Counted from the stretch's first letter, positions 40,922-50,294 are shown. The stretch is 58,266 nt of DNA from Oscillospiraceae bacterium (GCA_015064295.1 SVSM01000007.1:1-58266); one strand, 5' to 3'. Notes: generated from the letters alone by a model not told the origin. A program made the numbers and translations.

Positions 40922-40960
40922 GACGCGAAGCGGGCCGATAGCTGCTGCTTCGCGTTTTTC
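40922..40960 (+). terminator. Rho-independent terminator after thioesterase
   Basis: ACGCGAAGC...GCTTCGCGTTTTTC. Confidence 0.75.
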
Positions 40961-41007
40961 TTTTGCCATGGCATTTCGTATTTTATCTTGACAGGAAAGG
41001 GACGCTT

Positions 41008-41649
41008 ATGAGAGAGATCCTTCTCCGTACCGACGGCAGGACGGGCTCAATGGAATATGCCCGTATGCTGGAGCTGGAGCTTCTTGAGCGAGGCGTGACT
41101 GCGGCAGAGGATGGGGCACAGGAGCCGGCGGCGATCCTTCTGATCTGCGACGTGGCGGAGGAGGCCATTGCGGAGGAAGCGGGACGGTTGGCCGAGCGGT
41201 ATGACGCGCCTATCCTTTGCTGCTGTCGGGAGGTTTTGGCATCGCTCCCTTCGGGAGTTGTGGCGGTGGAGCGTCCCATGGACGTGAAGCGATTTTGTGA
41301 CAGTCTTGTTGCCTCCGTGAAGGAGGGACAAGAGCGCCTTCCCGCTACCCTGATCCCGCCGAAGGAGGAGGGAATCGTCATCGACCGCGACCAGCGGAAG
41401 GTTACCTGCCGCGGCGAGACTATCGCGCTGACGGCGCGGGAGTATGATCTGCTTTGTTATCTTGACGATCACCGGGGTCTTGCAGTGAGCCGCGAGGATG
41501 CCGCCCGTGAGGTTTGGGGCCTCGGCTACGGCGATACCAACGTGGTGGACGTTTATATTCGATATTTGCGGAAGAAATTGGACGAGCGCTTTGAGGCGAG
41601 ATATATTCTGACCGTAAGAGGGAAGGGGTATATGCTGCGGGATGAGTGA
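41008..41649 (+). CDS. Winged-helix (OmpR/PhoB-type) DNA-binding protein with degenerate receiver-like N terminus
   Basis: C-terminal EIALTAREYDLLCYLDDHRGLAVSREDAAREVWGLGYGDTNVVDVYIRYLRKKLDERFEARYILTVRGKGYML. Confidence 0.85.
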   Translation: MREILLRTDGRTGSMEYARMLELELLERGVTAAEDGAQEPAAILLICDVAEEAIAEEAGRLAERYDAPILCCCREVLASLPSGVVAVERPMDVKRFCDSLVASVKEGQERLPATLIPPKEEGIVIDRDQRKVTCRGETIALTAREYDLLCYLDDHRGLAVSREDAAREVWGLGYGDTNVVDVYIRYLRKKLDERFEARYILTVRGKGYMLRDE

Positions 41650-41714
41650 AACGTTGAATGGGACGCCAAGCTTGGCTGACAAATGAAACCCCAAACAGGA
41701 AAAAAGGACACACT

Positions 41715-43598
41715 ATGACACACGGAAAGACACAGGTCGCCGTCGTCGGCGCGGGACACGCGGGGATCGAGGCGGCGTTAGCCACCGCAAGAATGGGGCT
41801 GGATACCGTTCTCTTTACCATGAACCTCGACGCCGTGGGCAATATGCCCTGCAATCCCTCCATCGGCGGCACGGGAAAGGGGCATCTGGTTTTTGAGATC
41901 GATGCGCTGGGAGGCGAGATGGGGCGGTCGGCCGACTTCGTTACCCTCCAGAGCCGTACCCTGAACACGGGAAAAGGCCCTGCCGTCCGCTCCAAGCGGA
42001 TCCAGGCCGACCGCATGGCCTATCGGGCCAAAATGAAGCAGGTCATCGAGCAAACCGCAAATCTGCGGCTGGTACAGGCCGAGATCGTCTCGCTTCTCAC
42101 CGAGGGTGAGGGGGACGAACGACACGTTACGGGGCTTGTGACCTCCCTCGGCACGCCGTGGCAGGCCGAGGCGGTGATCCTCGCCACCGGTACCTATCTT
42201 GACAGCCGCGTCATCGTGGGTGAGCACGCCTACGCCTCCGGGCCCGACGGGATGCTTCCCGCCAAGGGGCTTTCGGAGAACCTGCGGGAGCTGGGCATTA
42301 CCCTCATGCGCTTCAAGACCGGAACTCCCGCCCGCATCCACAAAAAGAGCATTGATCTTTCGGTTTTGGAGCGGCAGGATGGGGAGGAGGTCATCACCCC
42401 CTATTCCTTCTATACCGATAAAGCGGCGCTGAACCGCATCGAGCAGATCCCCTGCCATACTGCCTATACCAATGAGGAGACCCACCGCATCATCCGCGAG
42501 AATCTCCACCGATCCCCCCTCTATTCGGGGATGATCCAAGGCACGGGCCCCCGCTATTGTCCCAGCATCGAGGACAAGGTGGTGCGCTTTGCCGAAAAAG
42601 AGCGCCATCAGCTCTTTGTGGAGCCTACCGGCGCTGATACCGACGAGATGTACCTCCAGGGCTTCTCCTCCTCCCTCCCCGAGGACGTGCAGATGGCTAT
42701 GCTCCATTCCTTGAAGGGCTTTGAAAAGGCGCAGGTCATGCGTACGGCCTACGCCATTGAATACGACTGCTGCGATCCCACCCAGCTCTACGCGACGCTG
42801 GAATTTAAGGCCATCGGCGGCCTTTACGGCGCGGGACAGTTCAACGGTACCTCGGGCTACGAGGAGGCCGCCGCCCAAGGGCTGATTGCGGGCATCAACG
42901 CCGCGAAAAAGCTGAAGGGCGAGGCGCCTTTGATCCTCACCCGCGACAGCTCCTACATCGGAACGCTGATCGACGATCTGGTGACCAAAGGAACCAACGA
43001 GCCCTACCGCATCATGACCTCCCGTTCGGAATATCGTCTGCTCCTGCGGCAGGATAACGCCGAGGAGCGCCTCATCGGCTACGGCCGCGAGGCAGGGCTG
43101 ATCTCAGAGGAGCGCTACGCCGCCTTTCTAGCAAGACAGGAGGCCATCGCCACCGAGATCAAGCGGCTGAACAGGACCACCGTGTCCCCCTCCGAGGAGC
43201 TGAACGCTCTTTTGACCGAGCTGGGGACGGCACCCCTTACGTCGGGCATGAAGCTGGCCGATCTGCTCCGCCGGCCACAGGTGGCGTACGGTATGTTGGC
43301 TCCCTACGATCCCGAACGGCCGTCTCTCCCCGACGAGGTGGTTTATGAAGCCGAGGTGCAGATCAAATACGAGGGCTATATCAAGCGTCAGCTGGCCGAG
43401 GCCGCCCGTATGGCGAAATTGGCGGAAAAGAAACTGCCCAAGGATCTCGATTATTCCTCTCTGGAAGGGCTTCGGCTTGAGGCAAGGCAGAAGCTGAACA
43501 AGATCAAGCCCGCCGACATCGGACAGGCCTCGCGGATCAGCGGAGTGAGTCCGGCGGATGTGTCGGTGTTGTTGATTTATTTGAAGATGGGGGAATGA
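41715..43598 (+). CDS. mnmG: tRNA uridine-5-carboxymethylaminomethyl modification enzyme MnmG
   Basis: VAVVGAGHAGIEAALATARMG, CNPSIGGTGKGHLVFEIDALGGEMGR, GPRYCPSIEDKVVRFAEKERHQLFVEPTG. Confidence 0.97.
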   Translation: MTHGKTQVAVVGAGHAGIEAALATARMGLDTVLFTMNLDAVGNMPCNPSIGGTGKGHLVFEIDALGGEMGRSADFVTLQSRTLNTGKGPAVRSKRIQADRMAYRAKMKQVIEQTANLRLVQAEIVSLLTEGEGDERHVTGLVTSLGTPWQAEAVILATGTYLDSRVIVGEHAYASGPDGMLPAKGLSENLRELGITLMRFKTGTPARIHKKSIDLSVLERQDGEEVITPYSFYTDKAALNRIEQIPCHTAYTNEETHRIIRENLHRSPLYSGMIQGTGPRYCPSIEDKVVRFAEKERHQLFVEPTGADTDEMYLQGFSSSLPEDVQMAMLHSLKGFEKAQVMRTAYAIEYDCCDPTQLYATLEFKAIGGLYGAGQFNGTSGYEEAAAQGLIAGINAAKKLKGEAPLILTRDSSYIGTLIDDLVTKGTNEPYRIMTSRSEYRLLLRQDNAEERLIGYGREAGLISEERYAAFLARQEAIATEIKRLNRTTVSPSEELNALLTELGTAPLTSGMKLADLLRRPQVAYGMLAPYDPERPSLPDEVVYEAEVQIKYEGYIKRQLAEAARMAKLAEKKLPKDLDYSSLEGLRLEARQKLNKIKPADIGQASRISGVSPADVSVLLIYLKMGE

Positions 43599-43693
43599 GG
43601 GGTTCCCTGCGGGGCGGGGGTGTAGATTTCTTCTTAATGCGATTGTTTCTTCTGATCGTTTGTTAGGAAGATAGAATAAGAAGAATGTTTTTC

Positions 43694-44196
43694 GTTCCTT
43701 TCTTGGTCGGCCAAGAAAGGAACCAAAGAAGCCGCCAAGGGGGAAGGGCGGTCAGTCGCGGTCAAAAGCAAGTTTTGACGCGCTCGTTCCGACGCCCTCC
43801 CCCCTTCGGGAACCCCCCACCCTCTCCCTAAAAGATATTGCCTAACCTACCAAGGTCAAGCTTGCGGCACTGCGGCCAAGGCTCCTGCTATCGGGGATAC
43901 TTACAAAAGCCGAAGATGGTTCTGTTAATCTCATTTTCTACGAAACGGGCCGCAGAGATAGCCGCGAGAGGCAACTGCCGGAAGGTGGCCGCCGAGAGTA
44001 AACGCCACCGAAAAACATTCCTTTATCCTTCCCCGCGAGCCCCCTTTGTCAAACCGCCGAGCCGGCCGTGCGCTAAACGCGCACAGGCGAGGCGTGAAGC
44101 TTCTTCTTTTTGATTCTAAAACTTTTTCTTCAAAGAAGAAGAAAAAGTTTTAGCGCCCTTCTTTGGGCGTCTTTCTTGGGCGCCCAAGAAAGACGC
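43694..44196. repeat. Large structured intergenic element R12 bounded by long perfect hairpins, distantly similar to the composite repeats
   Basis: GTTCCTTTCTTGG-TCGG-CCAAGAAAGGAAC 43694-43723; CTAAAACTTTTTCTT-loop-AAGAAAAAGTTTTAG 44116-44153; GCGTCTTTCTTGGG-CG-CCCAAGAAAGACGC 44167-44196. Confidence 0.75.
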
Positions 44197-44280
44197 AAAA
44201 GAAAATACCAATGTACAGTTACTTTTTTCTAACGACAAGAAAAAAACGAACATTCCACCGAAAAAAAGAAAGAAAAAACC

Positions 44281-44742
44281 ATGAAACAAATCACCTCCTT
44301 CACCGTAAACCACGACTACATCACCCCAGGCATCTACATCTCCCGCATTGACGGTGATATCACCACCTTCGACCTCCGCACCAGAACTCCCAACGCCGGC
44401 GACTACATGGACAACCTGACCATGCATTCCGTGGAGCATATGCTTGCCACCTTCCTCCGCAATTCCGAGATGGCCGAGTCGGTCATCTACTTCGGCCCTA
44501 TGGGTTGTCAGACGGGATTCTATCTCCTGACAAGAGACGTGGAGCCCCGGGAGGTGCTTCGGGTATTGAAGGGCTGCCTTGCGGGGATTCTTTCCTACGA
44601 AGGCCCCATGTTCGGCTCTACCCGGCAGGAATGCGGCAACTATCGGAATTTGAGCCCGGAAGCCGCTAAAGCCGAATGCGAGCGCTATCTTGCCGTACTG
44701 AATGAAAGAGAGGTGGATTTCCGCTATGCAGAATCCGAATAA
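44281..44742 (+). CDS. luxS: S-ribosylhomocysteine lyase
   Basis: SFTVNHDYITPGIYISRID, TMHSVEHMLATFLRN (HxxEH zinc site), YFGPMGCQTGFYLL. Confidence 0.96.
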   Translation: MKQITSFTVNHDYITPGIYISRIDGDITTFDLRTRTPNAGDYMDNLTMHSVEHMLATFLRNSEMAESVIYFGPMGCQTGFYLLTRDVEPREVLRVLKGCLAGILSYEGPMFGSTRQECGNYRNLSPEAAKAECERYLAVLNEREVDFRYAESE

Positions 44743-45436
44743 GCCCATCGGCATCATTGCCGCCATGCAGATCGAGGCCGAGGGGATCCTTGCCAAGATG
44801 ACCGACGTGACGGCGGAGACCGTCAGCAACATGACCTTTTCCTTCGGTAAGCTGCACGGTATCCCTTGCGTCGTGGCGGTCTGCGGGATCGGCAAGGTCT
44901 TTGCCGCCCTTTGCGCCCAGACCATGATCCTCCGCTATCAGCCACGGCTCATTCTCAATACCGGCGTGGCGGGCAGTCTTTCGGAGGAGCTTGCCATCGG
45001 GGATATTGCCATTGCCGAAAAGCTGGTACAGCACGATATGGACACCTCGGCCCTGGGGGATCCCGTGGGGCTGATCTCGGGAATCAACGTGGTCTATCTG
45101 CCCTGCGATGAGACCGCCTCGGCGCGGCTTGCCGCTTGTGCCGCCTCCCTTGACGGGGTGTCGGTGAAGCGGGGCGTGATTGCCTCTGGGGACAGGTTTA
45201 TGAGCGACGGTGCCGAAAAACGAAAGATCGCCGACCGCTTTGGGGCCTTGGCCTGCGAAATGGAAGGCGCCGCCATCGGGCAGGTCTGCTACGTCAATCA
45301 CGTGCCCTGCGCCGTCATGCGTGCCATTTCCGACGGCGGCGACGAGGCGGCCGCTATGGACTACCCCACCTTTGCCAAGATGGCGGCGGAACGGGCCGTT
45401 ATGGCCATTGATGCCTTCTTTTCTCGGCTTGCTTGA
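44726..45436 (+). CDS. mtnN: 5'-methylthioadenosine/S-adenosylhomocysteine nucleosidase
   Basis: IGIIAAMQIEAEGIL, LILNTGVAGSLSEEL, CEMEGAAIGQVCY, AISDGGDEAA; overlaps luxS 3' end by 17 bp. Confidence 0.95.
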   Translation: MQNPNKPIGIIAAMQIEAEGILAKMTDVTAETVSNMTFSFGKLHGIPCVVAVCGIGKVFAALCAQTMILRYQPRLILNTGVAGSLSEELAIGDIAIAEKLVQHDMDTSALGDPVGLISGINVVYLPCDETASARLAACAASLDGVSVKRGVIASGDRFMSDGAEKRKIADRFGALACEMEGAAIGQVCYVNHVPCAVMRAISDGGDEAAAMDYPTFAKMAAERAVMAIDAFFSRLA

Positions 45437-45594
45437 ATCGCCGCGAATCGGACACGACAAGGCCAGAAGACATGTCGGACTTTATGACGGTCTATGACGG
45501 GCGTCCGGTTAACGCTTTTGGATACGGGATCTCGCGGCGCTTGCCGCCGTGAGGGAATTTTTACCGCTACGCGGTTTTGTAAAGGAACTTCTTC

Positions 45595-46878
45595 ATGAAA
45601 CAGAATCTACGATGGATGAGGCTGGATAACGCCGCGCTGATCTACCCCGCGGCCCGCCGCCGCAACTGGACCAACGTCTTCCGCATCTCGGTGAGCTTTC
45701 GGGATGACGTGGACGCCGGTCTTCTGCAACAGGCGCTGAATAAGGCCGTGGCTCGCTTCCCCTCGGTGGCGGCTCGGTTGCGGACGGGGGTGTTCTGGTA
45801 TTATCTGGAGCAGATCCCCGAGGTGCCGCAGGTACAGCCCGAGGAGCTGCATCCCCTGAACCGCATGACCTTCCGCAGCATCCGTCGGTGTGCCTTTCGC
45901 GTGCTATATTACCGCAATCGGATGGCGGTGGAGCTCTTTCACTCCATTGCCGACGGTACCGGCGGGCTGATCTTTGTGAAATCCCTTGCCGCCGAGTACG
46001 TCCGTCTCCGCTACGGCGTCTCGGTGGACAATACCCACGGGGTGCTGGATCTGAACGACGCTCCCCAAAAAGCAGAGCTTGAGGACAGCTTCATGCGGCA
46101 CGCCTCCCCCGTGGCCTTGAGCCGCAAGGAGGAGATCGCCTATCCCATCACGGGTACCCGGGAGCCCGATCGGTTTCTTCATGTGACCACCGGCATCCTG
46201 GACGCCGATGAAGTGCGGAGGCTGGCCAAGTCCTATGGGGCTACCGTGACGGTCTTCCTTGCCGCCGTGATGATGAAGGCGGTCTATGAGATCCAGAACG
46301 AGCGGGTCCCCAACCCCAACCGCCGCAAGCCGGTGAAGGTTTTGATCCCCGTCAATCTCCGCAAGCTGTTCGAAAGCGAGACCCTCCGCAATTTTGCCAA
46401 CTATATCACCCCCGGCATCGATCCCCGCATGGGCGAGTTTTCATTTGAGGAAATGATTTCCGTGATCCACCATCAGATGGGGCTGGAGCTGAATCCCAAA
46501 CGGATGTCGGCCAAGTTTACCCCCAACGTGCGGGACGCCCGCTCCAAGATCCTGCGGATCATGCCCCTCTTTATCAAGAATTTGGCTATGAAGCTGGTCT
46601 ACAATCAAGTGGGTGAACGGACGGCCAGCATCTGTATGTCCAATCTCGGCCTCGTGGAGCTGCCCGAGGGCATGACGCCCTTCGTTCAGCGCATCGACTT
46701 TATTTTGGGCATCCAGGCCGACTCTCCCTGCAACTGCGGCGTTTGCTCCTACGGCGGGAAGCTGCGCGTCAGCTTTACCCGCGGCATTGCGGAATCGGAG
46801 CTGGAGCGGCGCTTCTTTACCGAGCTTCGCAAAATGGGTCTTCACGTACTGGTGGAGAGCAACACCCCTCATACCTGA
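45595..46878 (+). CDS. Condensation/alcohol acetyltransferase-like protein
   Basis: Acyltransferase fold features: FHSIADGTGGLIFVKSLAAEYV (HxxxDG-like), late VNLRKLFESETLRNFANY. Confidence 0.68.
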   Translation: MKQNLRWMRLDNAALIYPAARRRNWTNVFRISVSFRDDVDAGLLQQALNKAVARFPSVAARLRTGVFWYYLEQIPEVPQVQPEELHPLNRMTFRSIRRCAFRVLYYRNRMAVELFHSIADGTGGLIFVKSLAAEYVRLRYGVSVDNTHGVLDLNDAPQKAELEDSFMRHASPVALSRKEEIAYPITGTREPDRFLHVTTGILDADEVRRLAKSYGATVTVFLAAVMMKAVYEIQNERVPNPNRRKPVKVLIPVNLRKLFESETLRNFANYITPGIDPRMGEFSFEEMISVIHHQMGLELNPKRMSAKFTPNVRDARSKILRIMPLFIKNLAMKLVYNQVGERTASICMSNLGLVELPEGMTPFVQRIDFILGIQADSPCNCGVCSYGGKLRVSFTRGIAESELERRFFTELRKMGLHVLVESNTPHT

Positions 46879-46894
46879 CGAAAGGAATTTGCTT

Positions 46895-47596
46895 ATGTAC
46901 TGTGTGAAATGCGGCGTCGAGCTGGCCGACAGCGAGAAGGCCTGCCCTCTGTGCGGCACCGAGGTGCTGCTCCCTCATAATCTGAAACGGGATCTGGCCG
47001 AGCCCCCCTATCCCCCCTATCCCGGGGCGGTGACCGAGGGCTTCTCCCGCGTGGGCGTCATGACCCTCATTACCTTTCTCTGCCTGATCCCCTTCCTTCT
47101 GTGTCTCATCGTAGATTGGAAGATCAACGGGGAGATCGTCTGGTCGGGCTTTGCCTCGGGAGGCATTCTGCTGGGCTATCTGCTGGTCCTTCTGCCCAGC
47201 TGGTTCCGCCGTCCCAATCCCGTGATCTTCGTGCCGGTGGATTTTGCGGCCGTCGGACTCTTTCTTGCCTACGTGAATTTCGCCGTGGACGGCAACTGGT
47301 TCCTGACCTTCGCCTTTCCGGTGGTGGCGGCGCTCGGCCTATGGCTGACGGCGGTGACCGCCCTTCTCCGTTACGTGCGGGGTGGGAAGCCCTATATTTT
47401 GGGCGGGGCCTCCCTGTGCCTCGGAGCGCTGATGTTCCCGCTGGAGATGCTGATCCATTACACCTTCCAGCGTCCTGCGATCCTGCACTGGTCCTATTAC
47501 CCCGGCGCCGTCTTTTTCCTCTTGGGCGTGTTCCTACTATTGGTGGGGATCATTCGCCCCCTGCGGGAGCATATGCGGCGGAAGCTGTTCTTCTGA
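46895..47596 (+). CDS. Zinc-ribbon multi-pass membrane protein (DUF6320-like)
   Basis: MYCVKCGVELADSEKACPLCGTEVLLP followed by several predicted TM helices. Confidence 0.7.
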   Translation: MYCVKCGVELADSEKACPLCGTEVLLPHNLKRDLAEPPYPPYPGAVTEGFSRVGVMTLITFLCLIPFLLCLIVDWKINGEIVWSGFASGGILLGYLLVLLPSWFRRPNPVIFVPVDFAAVGLFLAYVNFAVDGNWFLTFAFPVVAALGLWLTAVTALLRYVRGGKPYILGGASLCLGALMFPLEMLIHYTFQRPAILHWSYYPGAVFFLLGVFLLLVGIIRPLREHMRRKLFF

Positions 47597-47621
47597 GGGC
47601 AGGAGGCCTGTTATCAAAAAG

Positions 47622-47652
47622 AAACCCCGACAGAGACTCTGTCGGGGTTTTC
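47622..47652. terminator. Rho-independent terminator
   Basis: AAACCCCGACAGAGACTCTGTCGGGGTTTT. Confidence 0.88.
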
Positions 47653-47679
47653 TGCTTTGCGAAATGTTTTTCGGGAGGG

Positions 47680-48456
47680 TTACTCCCACACGCCGAGGAT
47701 CTTGGCCTTCTTCCAGTCCACGGTGAGGGCCTTGATGGTCTTGCCCTTTTCGGGCTTGGCCTCGTACTGGCTGATGCAGCCACGGGCGATGAGATACCGA
47801 AGGGAATTGGCAACGTCCCGGCGCTTGAGTCCGTTATGGCGGGCTACGGCCTCGACGGTGGCCCAGAAGGTGGGATAGGACTTCTTGGCTTTGTTATCCT
47901 GAAGCTGCCGCAGGTTGCCGAGGATCAGACGGTAGACGGCCAGGTCGGGGTCCTCGTTTTTGGGGAGCAGCTCCACCCAGCTGGCGGTGTTTTTGAGCTG
48001 CGTGCTCATGCCGCCGCGGATGGCGTAGACCCCCACCTGCTTCCCAAGCTGGGTGATGAGATAATTGGTGACCGAATTAAAGTGACCGTCGCCCGAGAAA
48101 AGGATAAAGGTGTTGATCTCGGGAGAGTTGATGGCCTTTTGATAGATGTGGTCCAGCATAATGAAGTCGGTAAAGTCCTTCTTATGGCTTGAGGACGTGT
48201 TCTGCGTTTCGATGATATAATTGGAGACCTCGCGGATCCGGGGGATCTCAAGACGGATCGTCGGATTGGAAAAGTCCGCAAAGAAAATGATCTCCTGCAG
48301 CTCGTAGGTTTTGGCCAGCTCGTTGCGCCAGGCTTTGATGTCGGGACGGACGTGATGGAGCTTGTCGAGAGAAATAAACCAGTGCTCGTAATCCACGAAG
48401 GCGATGGCCTTCGGCCTTCCCGAACCGGCGTGCTTCTTTTTGAACAGTGAGAACAT
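47680..48456 (-). CDS. NYN (PIN-like) domain protein with C-terminal winged-helix-like region
   Basis: KAIAFVDYEHW, DFTDFIMLDHIYQ, TFILFSGDGHFNSVTNYLITQLGKQVGVYAIRGG (LabA/NYN acidic motifs). Confidence 0.82.
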   Translation of the reverse strand: MFSLFKKKHAGSGRPKAIAFVDYEHWFISLDKLHHVRPDIKAWRNELAKTYELQEIIFFADFSNPTIRLEIPRIREVSNYIIETQNTSSSHKKDFTDFIMLDHIYQKAINSPEINTFILFSGDGHFNSVTNYLITQLGKQVGVYAIRGGMSTQLKNTASWVELLPKNEDPDLAVYRLILGNLRQLQDNKAKKSYPTFWATVEAVARHNGLKRRDVANSLRYLIARGCISQYEAKPEKGKTIKALTVDWKKAKILGVWE

Positions 48457-48667
48457 GGGCTTCCTCCTTTCTTGGAATTTGGTATCGTACCATACCGTAT
48501 ATTATACCACGCAAAGGGCGGAAAATCAAGACGGCTGTTCGCTTTTAGGAAAATTTTCCTGTGAGAGGGGAAAACGGGCTCGGCGGCGGGGCTTTTGATA
48601 AAAAGGTATTGAAAAAAGCCGCAGAATGGGGTATAATAGAAGGAACGAAGGGAAGGGGGAAGAGCCT

Positions 48668-49012
48668 GTGGAACAAGAACGGACGAGCAAACGGTTTACC
48701 AAGAATGACGGCGGCTTCGTCTGCCGGCATTGCGGCAAAGCGGTGGAGCCGCTGGGATACAGTTCCCGCAACCACTGCCCCTTTTGCCTTTGGTCGCTGC
48801 ACCTTGACGTCAACCCCGGCGACCGGGCCAGCGATTGCGGCGGCCCGATGGAGCCTGTCAAGGCCGAGCCCGACCCCAAGCGGGGCTATATCATCACCCA
48901 TCGCTGCACGAAATGCGGTGCGCTTCGGCGGAACAAGTCGGCTCACGAGGCCAAGGTCCAGCCCGACGACCTGCGCAAGCTCATCGCCTTGACGGTGGGA
49001 CGGCACGAATAA
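48668..49012 (+). CDS. RNHCP-domain zinc-binding protein
   Basis: FTKNDGGFVCRHCGKAVEPLGYSSRNHCPFCLWSLHLD contains RNHCP; GTG 48668 with upstream AAGGGGGAA RBS preferred. Confidence 0.85.
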   Translation: MEQERTSKRFTKNDGGFVCRHCGKAVEPLGYSSRNHCPFCLWSLHLDVNPGDRASDCGGPMEPVKAEPDPKRGYIITHRCTKCGALRRNKSAHEAKVQPDDLRKLIALTVGRHE

Positions 49013-49041
49013 GACCGGAAGGAAAACAGGAGGAAATCGAT

Positions 49042-50130
49042 ATGTTTATCAACATCGGAGAAAAGATCCGCCTGCGCCGTGAGGCCAAGGGCGTCAGTCA
49101 GGACGAGCTTGCCCAGTATCTCGGCGTGAACTGCAAGGACGTTGTGAAATGGGAAAACGGGGAGATCTATCCCCCCATCGAGCTGATCCCCGTGATCGCC
49201 AGCTACTTCGGTACCACCACCGACGAGCTGATGTGCATGGAGCTTTTCGATAACGAGGACAAGATCCGCACCTATACCGACGGCTTCCAGGAAAAGGTGG
49301 CGGCAGGAGACATCAAGGGAGGCGTGGAGATCCTCCGGGAAGGCGTTCTGCATTTTCCCGAGGAATACCGTCTGACCTGCCTCTTGATGTACGGGCTGTA
49401 CCTCCTGTGCGACCGTCCCGCCGCCGTGAAGCATTATTCCGGCGAGATCCTGTCCCTTGGAGAGGACATTCTGGCTCGCTGTACCGAGGACCCCATCCGT
49501 CTGGAGGCCAAGCGCCTGCTCTGTCTCCATTATTACGAGGACCTGAACGATACCGAAAAGGCCAGGGAGATCGCCCTGTCCCTGCCGGGCCGTAAGATCT
49601 GCCGCGAGGATATGCTCCCCATCATTTCCCAGGGGGAGGCCAAGCTGACGGCCATTCAGGAGAACATTTCCTCTTATACCACCCTCCTGGCCTCCGCCAT
49701 CACCGCTTACGTGGAGAATAACGCTACCCTCAGCCGTGAGGAAAAGATCGAGTTCTGCGAGACGGCCCGCAGGATCCGTCAGATGATCTATCCCTGCGGG
49801 GATATGTTCGGCGGCGCCTATCTTCATATGATGCTGCTGAAGGACCTGGCGGTTCTCTATATGTCGGCCGACCAGCCCGACAAGGCACTGGACTGCCTGC
49901 AGGACTGCGCCTCCTGCGCCGCTGACTTTGATGCTCTGCCCAAGTCGATGCCTCACGCTTCGCCGCTGGTCAAGGGCTTGCGCTTCTCCAAGCAGCAGCT
50001 TCAGATCCCCTCTAAAAATAAGAAAACGCCGCTTCGCAACATCTTTATTCACGAGATCATGCCGCTGACCTGCTTCGATTCCATTAAATATCATCCCCGC
50101 GTTACCGAGATCCTGAAGATTTTTGAATAA
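49042..50130 (+). CDS. XRE-family HTH protein with TPR-like C-terminal region
   Basis: IGEKIRLRREAKGVSQDELAQYLGVNCKDVVKWENGEIYPPIELIPVIASYFGTTTDELM; AGGAGG RBS before ATG 49042. Confidence 0.85.
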   Translation: MFINIGEKIRLRREAKGVSQDELAQYLGVNCKDVVKWENGEIYPPIELIPVIASYFGTTTDELMCMELFDNEDKIRTYTDGFQEKVAAGDIKGGVEILREGVLHFPEEYRLTCLLMYGLYLLCDRPAAVKHYSGEILSLGEDILARCTEDPIRLEAKRLLCLHYYEDLNDTEKAREIALSLPGRKICREDMLPIISQGEAKLTAIQENISSYTTLLASAITAYVENNATLSREEKIEFCETARRIRQMIYPCGDMFGGAYLHMMLLKDLAVLYMSADQPDKALDCLQDCASCAADFDALPKSMPHASPLVKGLRFSKQQLQIPSKNKKTPLRNIFIHEIMPLTCFDSIKYHPRVTEILKIFE

Positions 50131-50138
50131 ACGACGGG

Positions 50139-50170
50139 GGAGAACGGGCCTCTTACGAGGCCCGTTCTCC
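50139..50170 (+). terminator. Terminator-like hairpin after XRE-TPR gene
   Basis: GGAGAACGGGCCTCTTACGAGGCCCGTTCTCC. Confidence 0.75.
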
Positions 50171-50230
50171 TGTTTGTGCGACTTTGGTGACGAATAACGA
50201 AAAATTATTTGTCCATTAGAAACATTTTCT

Positions 50231-50259
50231 TGACTTATGGATCCGTTTGTACTATAATG
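50231..50259 (+). promoter_or_regulatory. Promoter, TrpXYZ-like transporter
   Basis: TTGACT-17-TATAAT. Confidence 0.7.
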
Positions 50260-50294
50260 AGTACATCATTTTGAAAAGGACGGTTTTACATACA

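Noticed and set aside
43838-44113. 91-aa ORF in the mnmG-luxS gap
   Set aside because: No recognisable domain, no convincing RBS seen, and sequence is dominated by structured repeats; not called as CDS, though noted within the element finding.
43694-44196. Insertion sequence or group II intron
   Set aside because: Ends look like hairpins rather than typical IS inverted repeats, no transposase or reverse transcriptase ORF, and no clear target duplication visible by eye.
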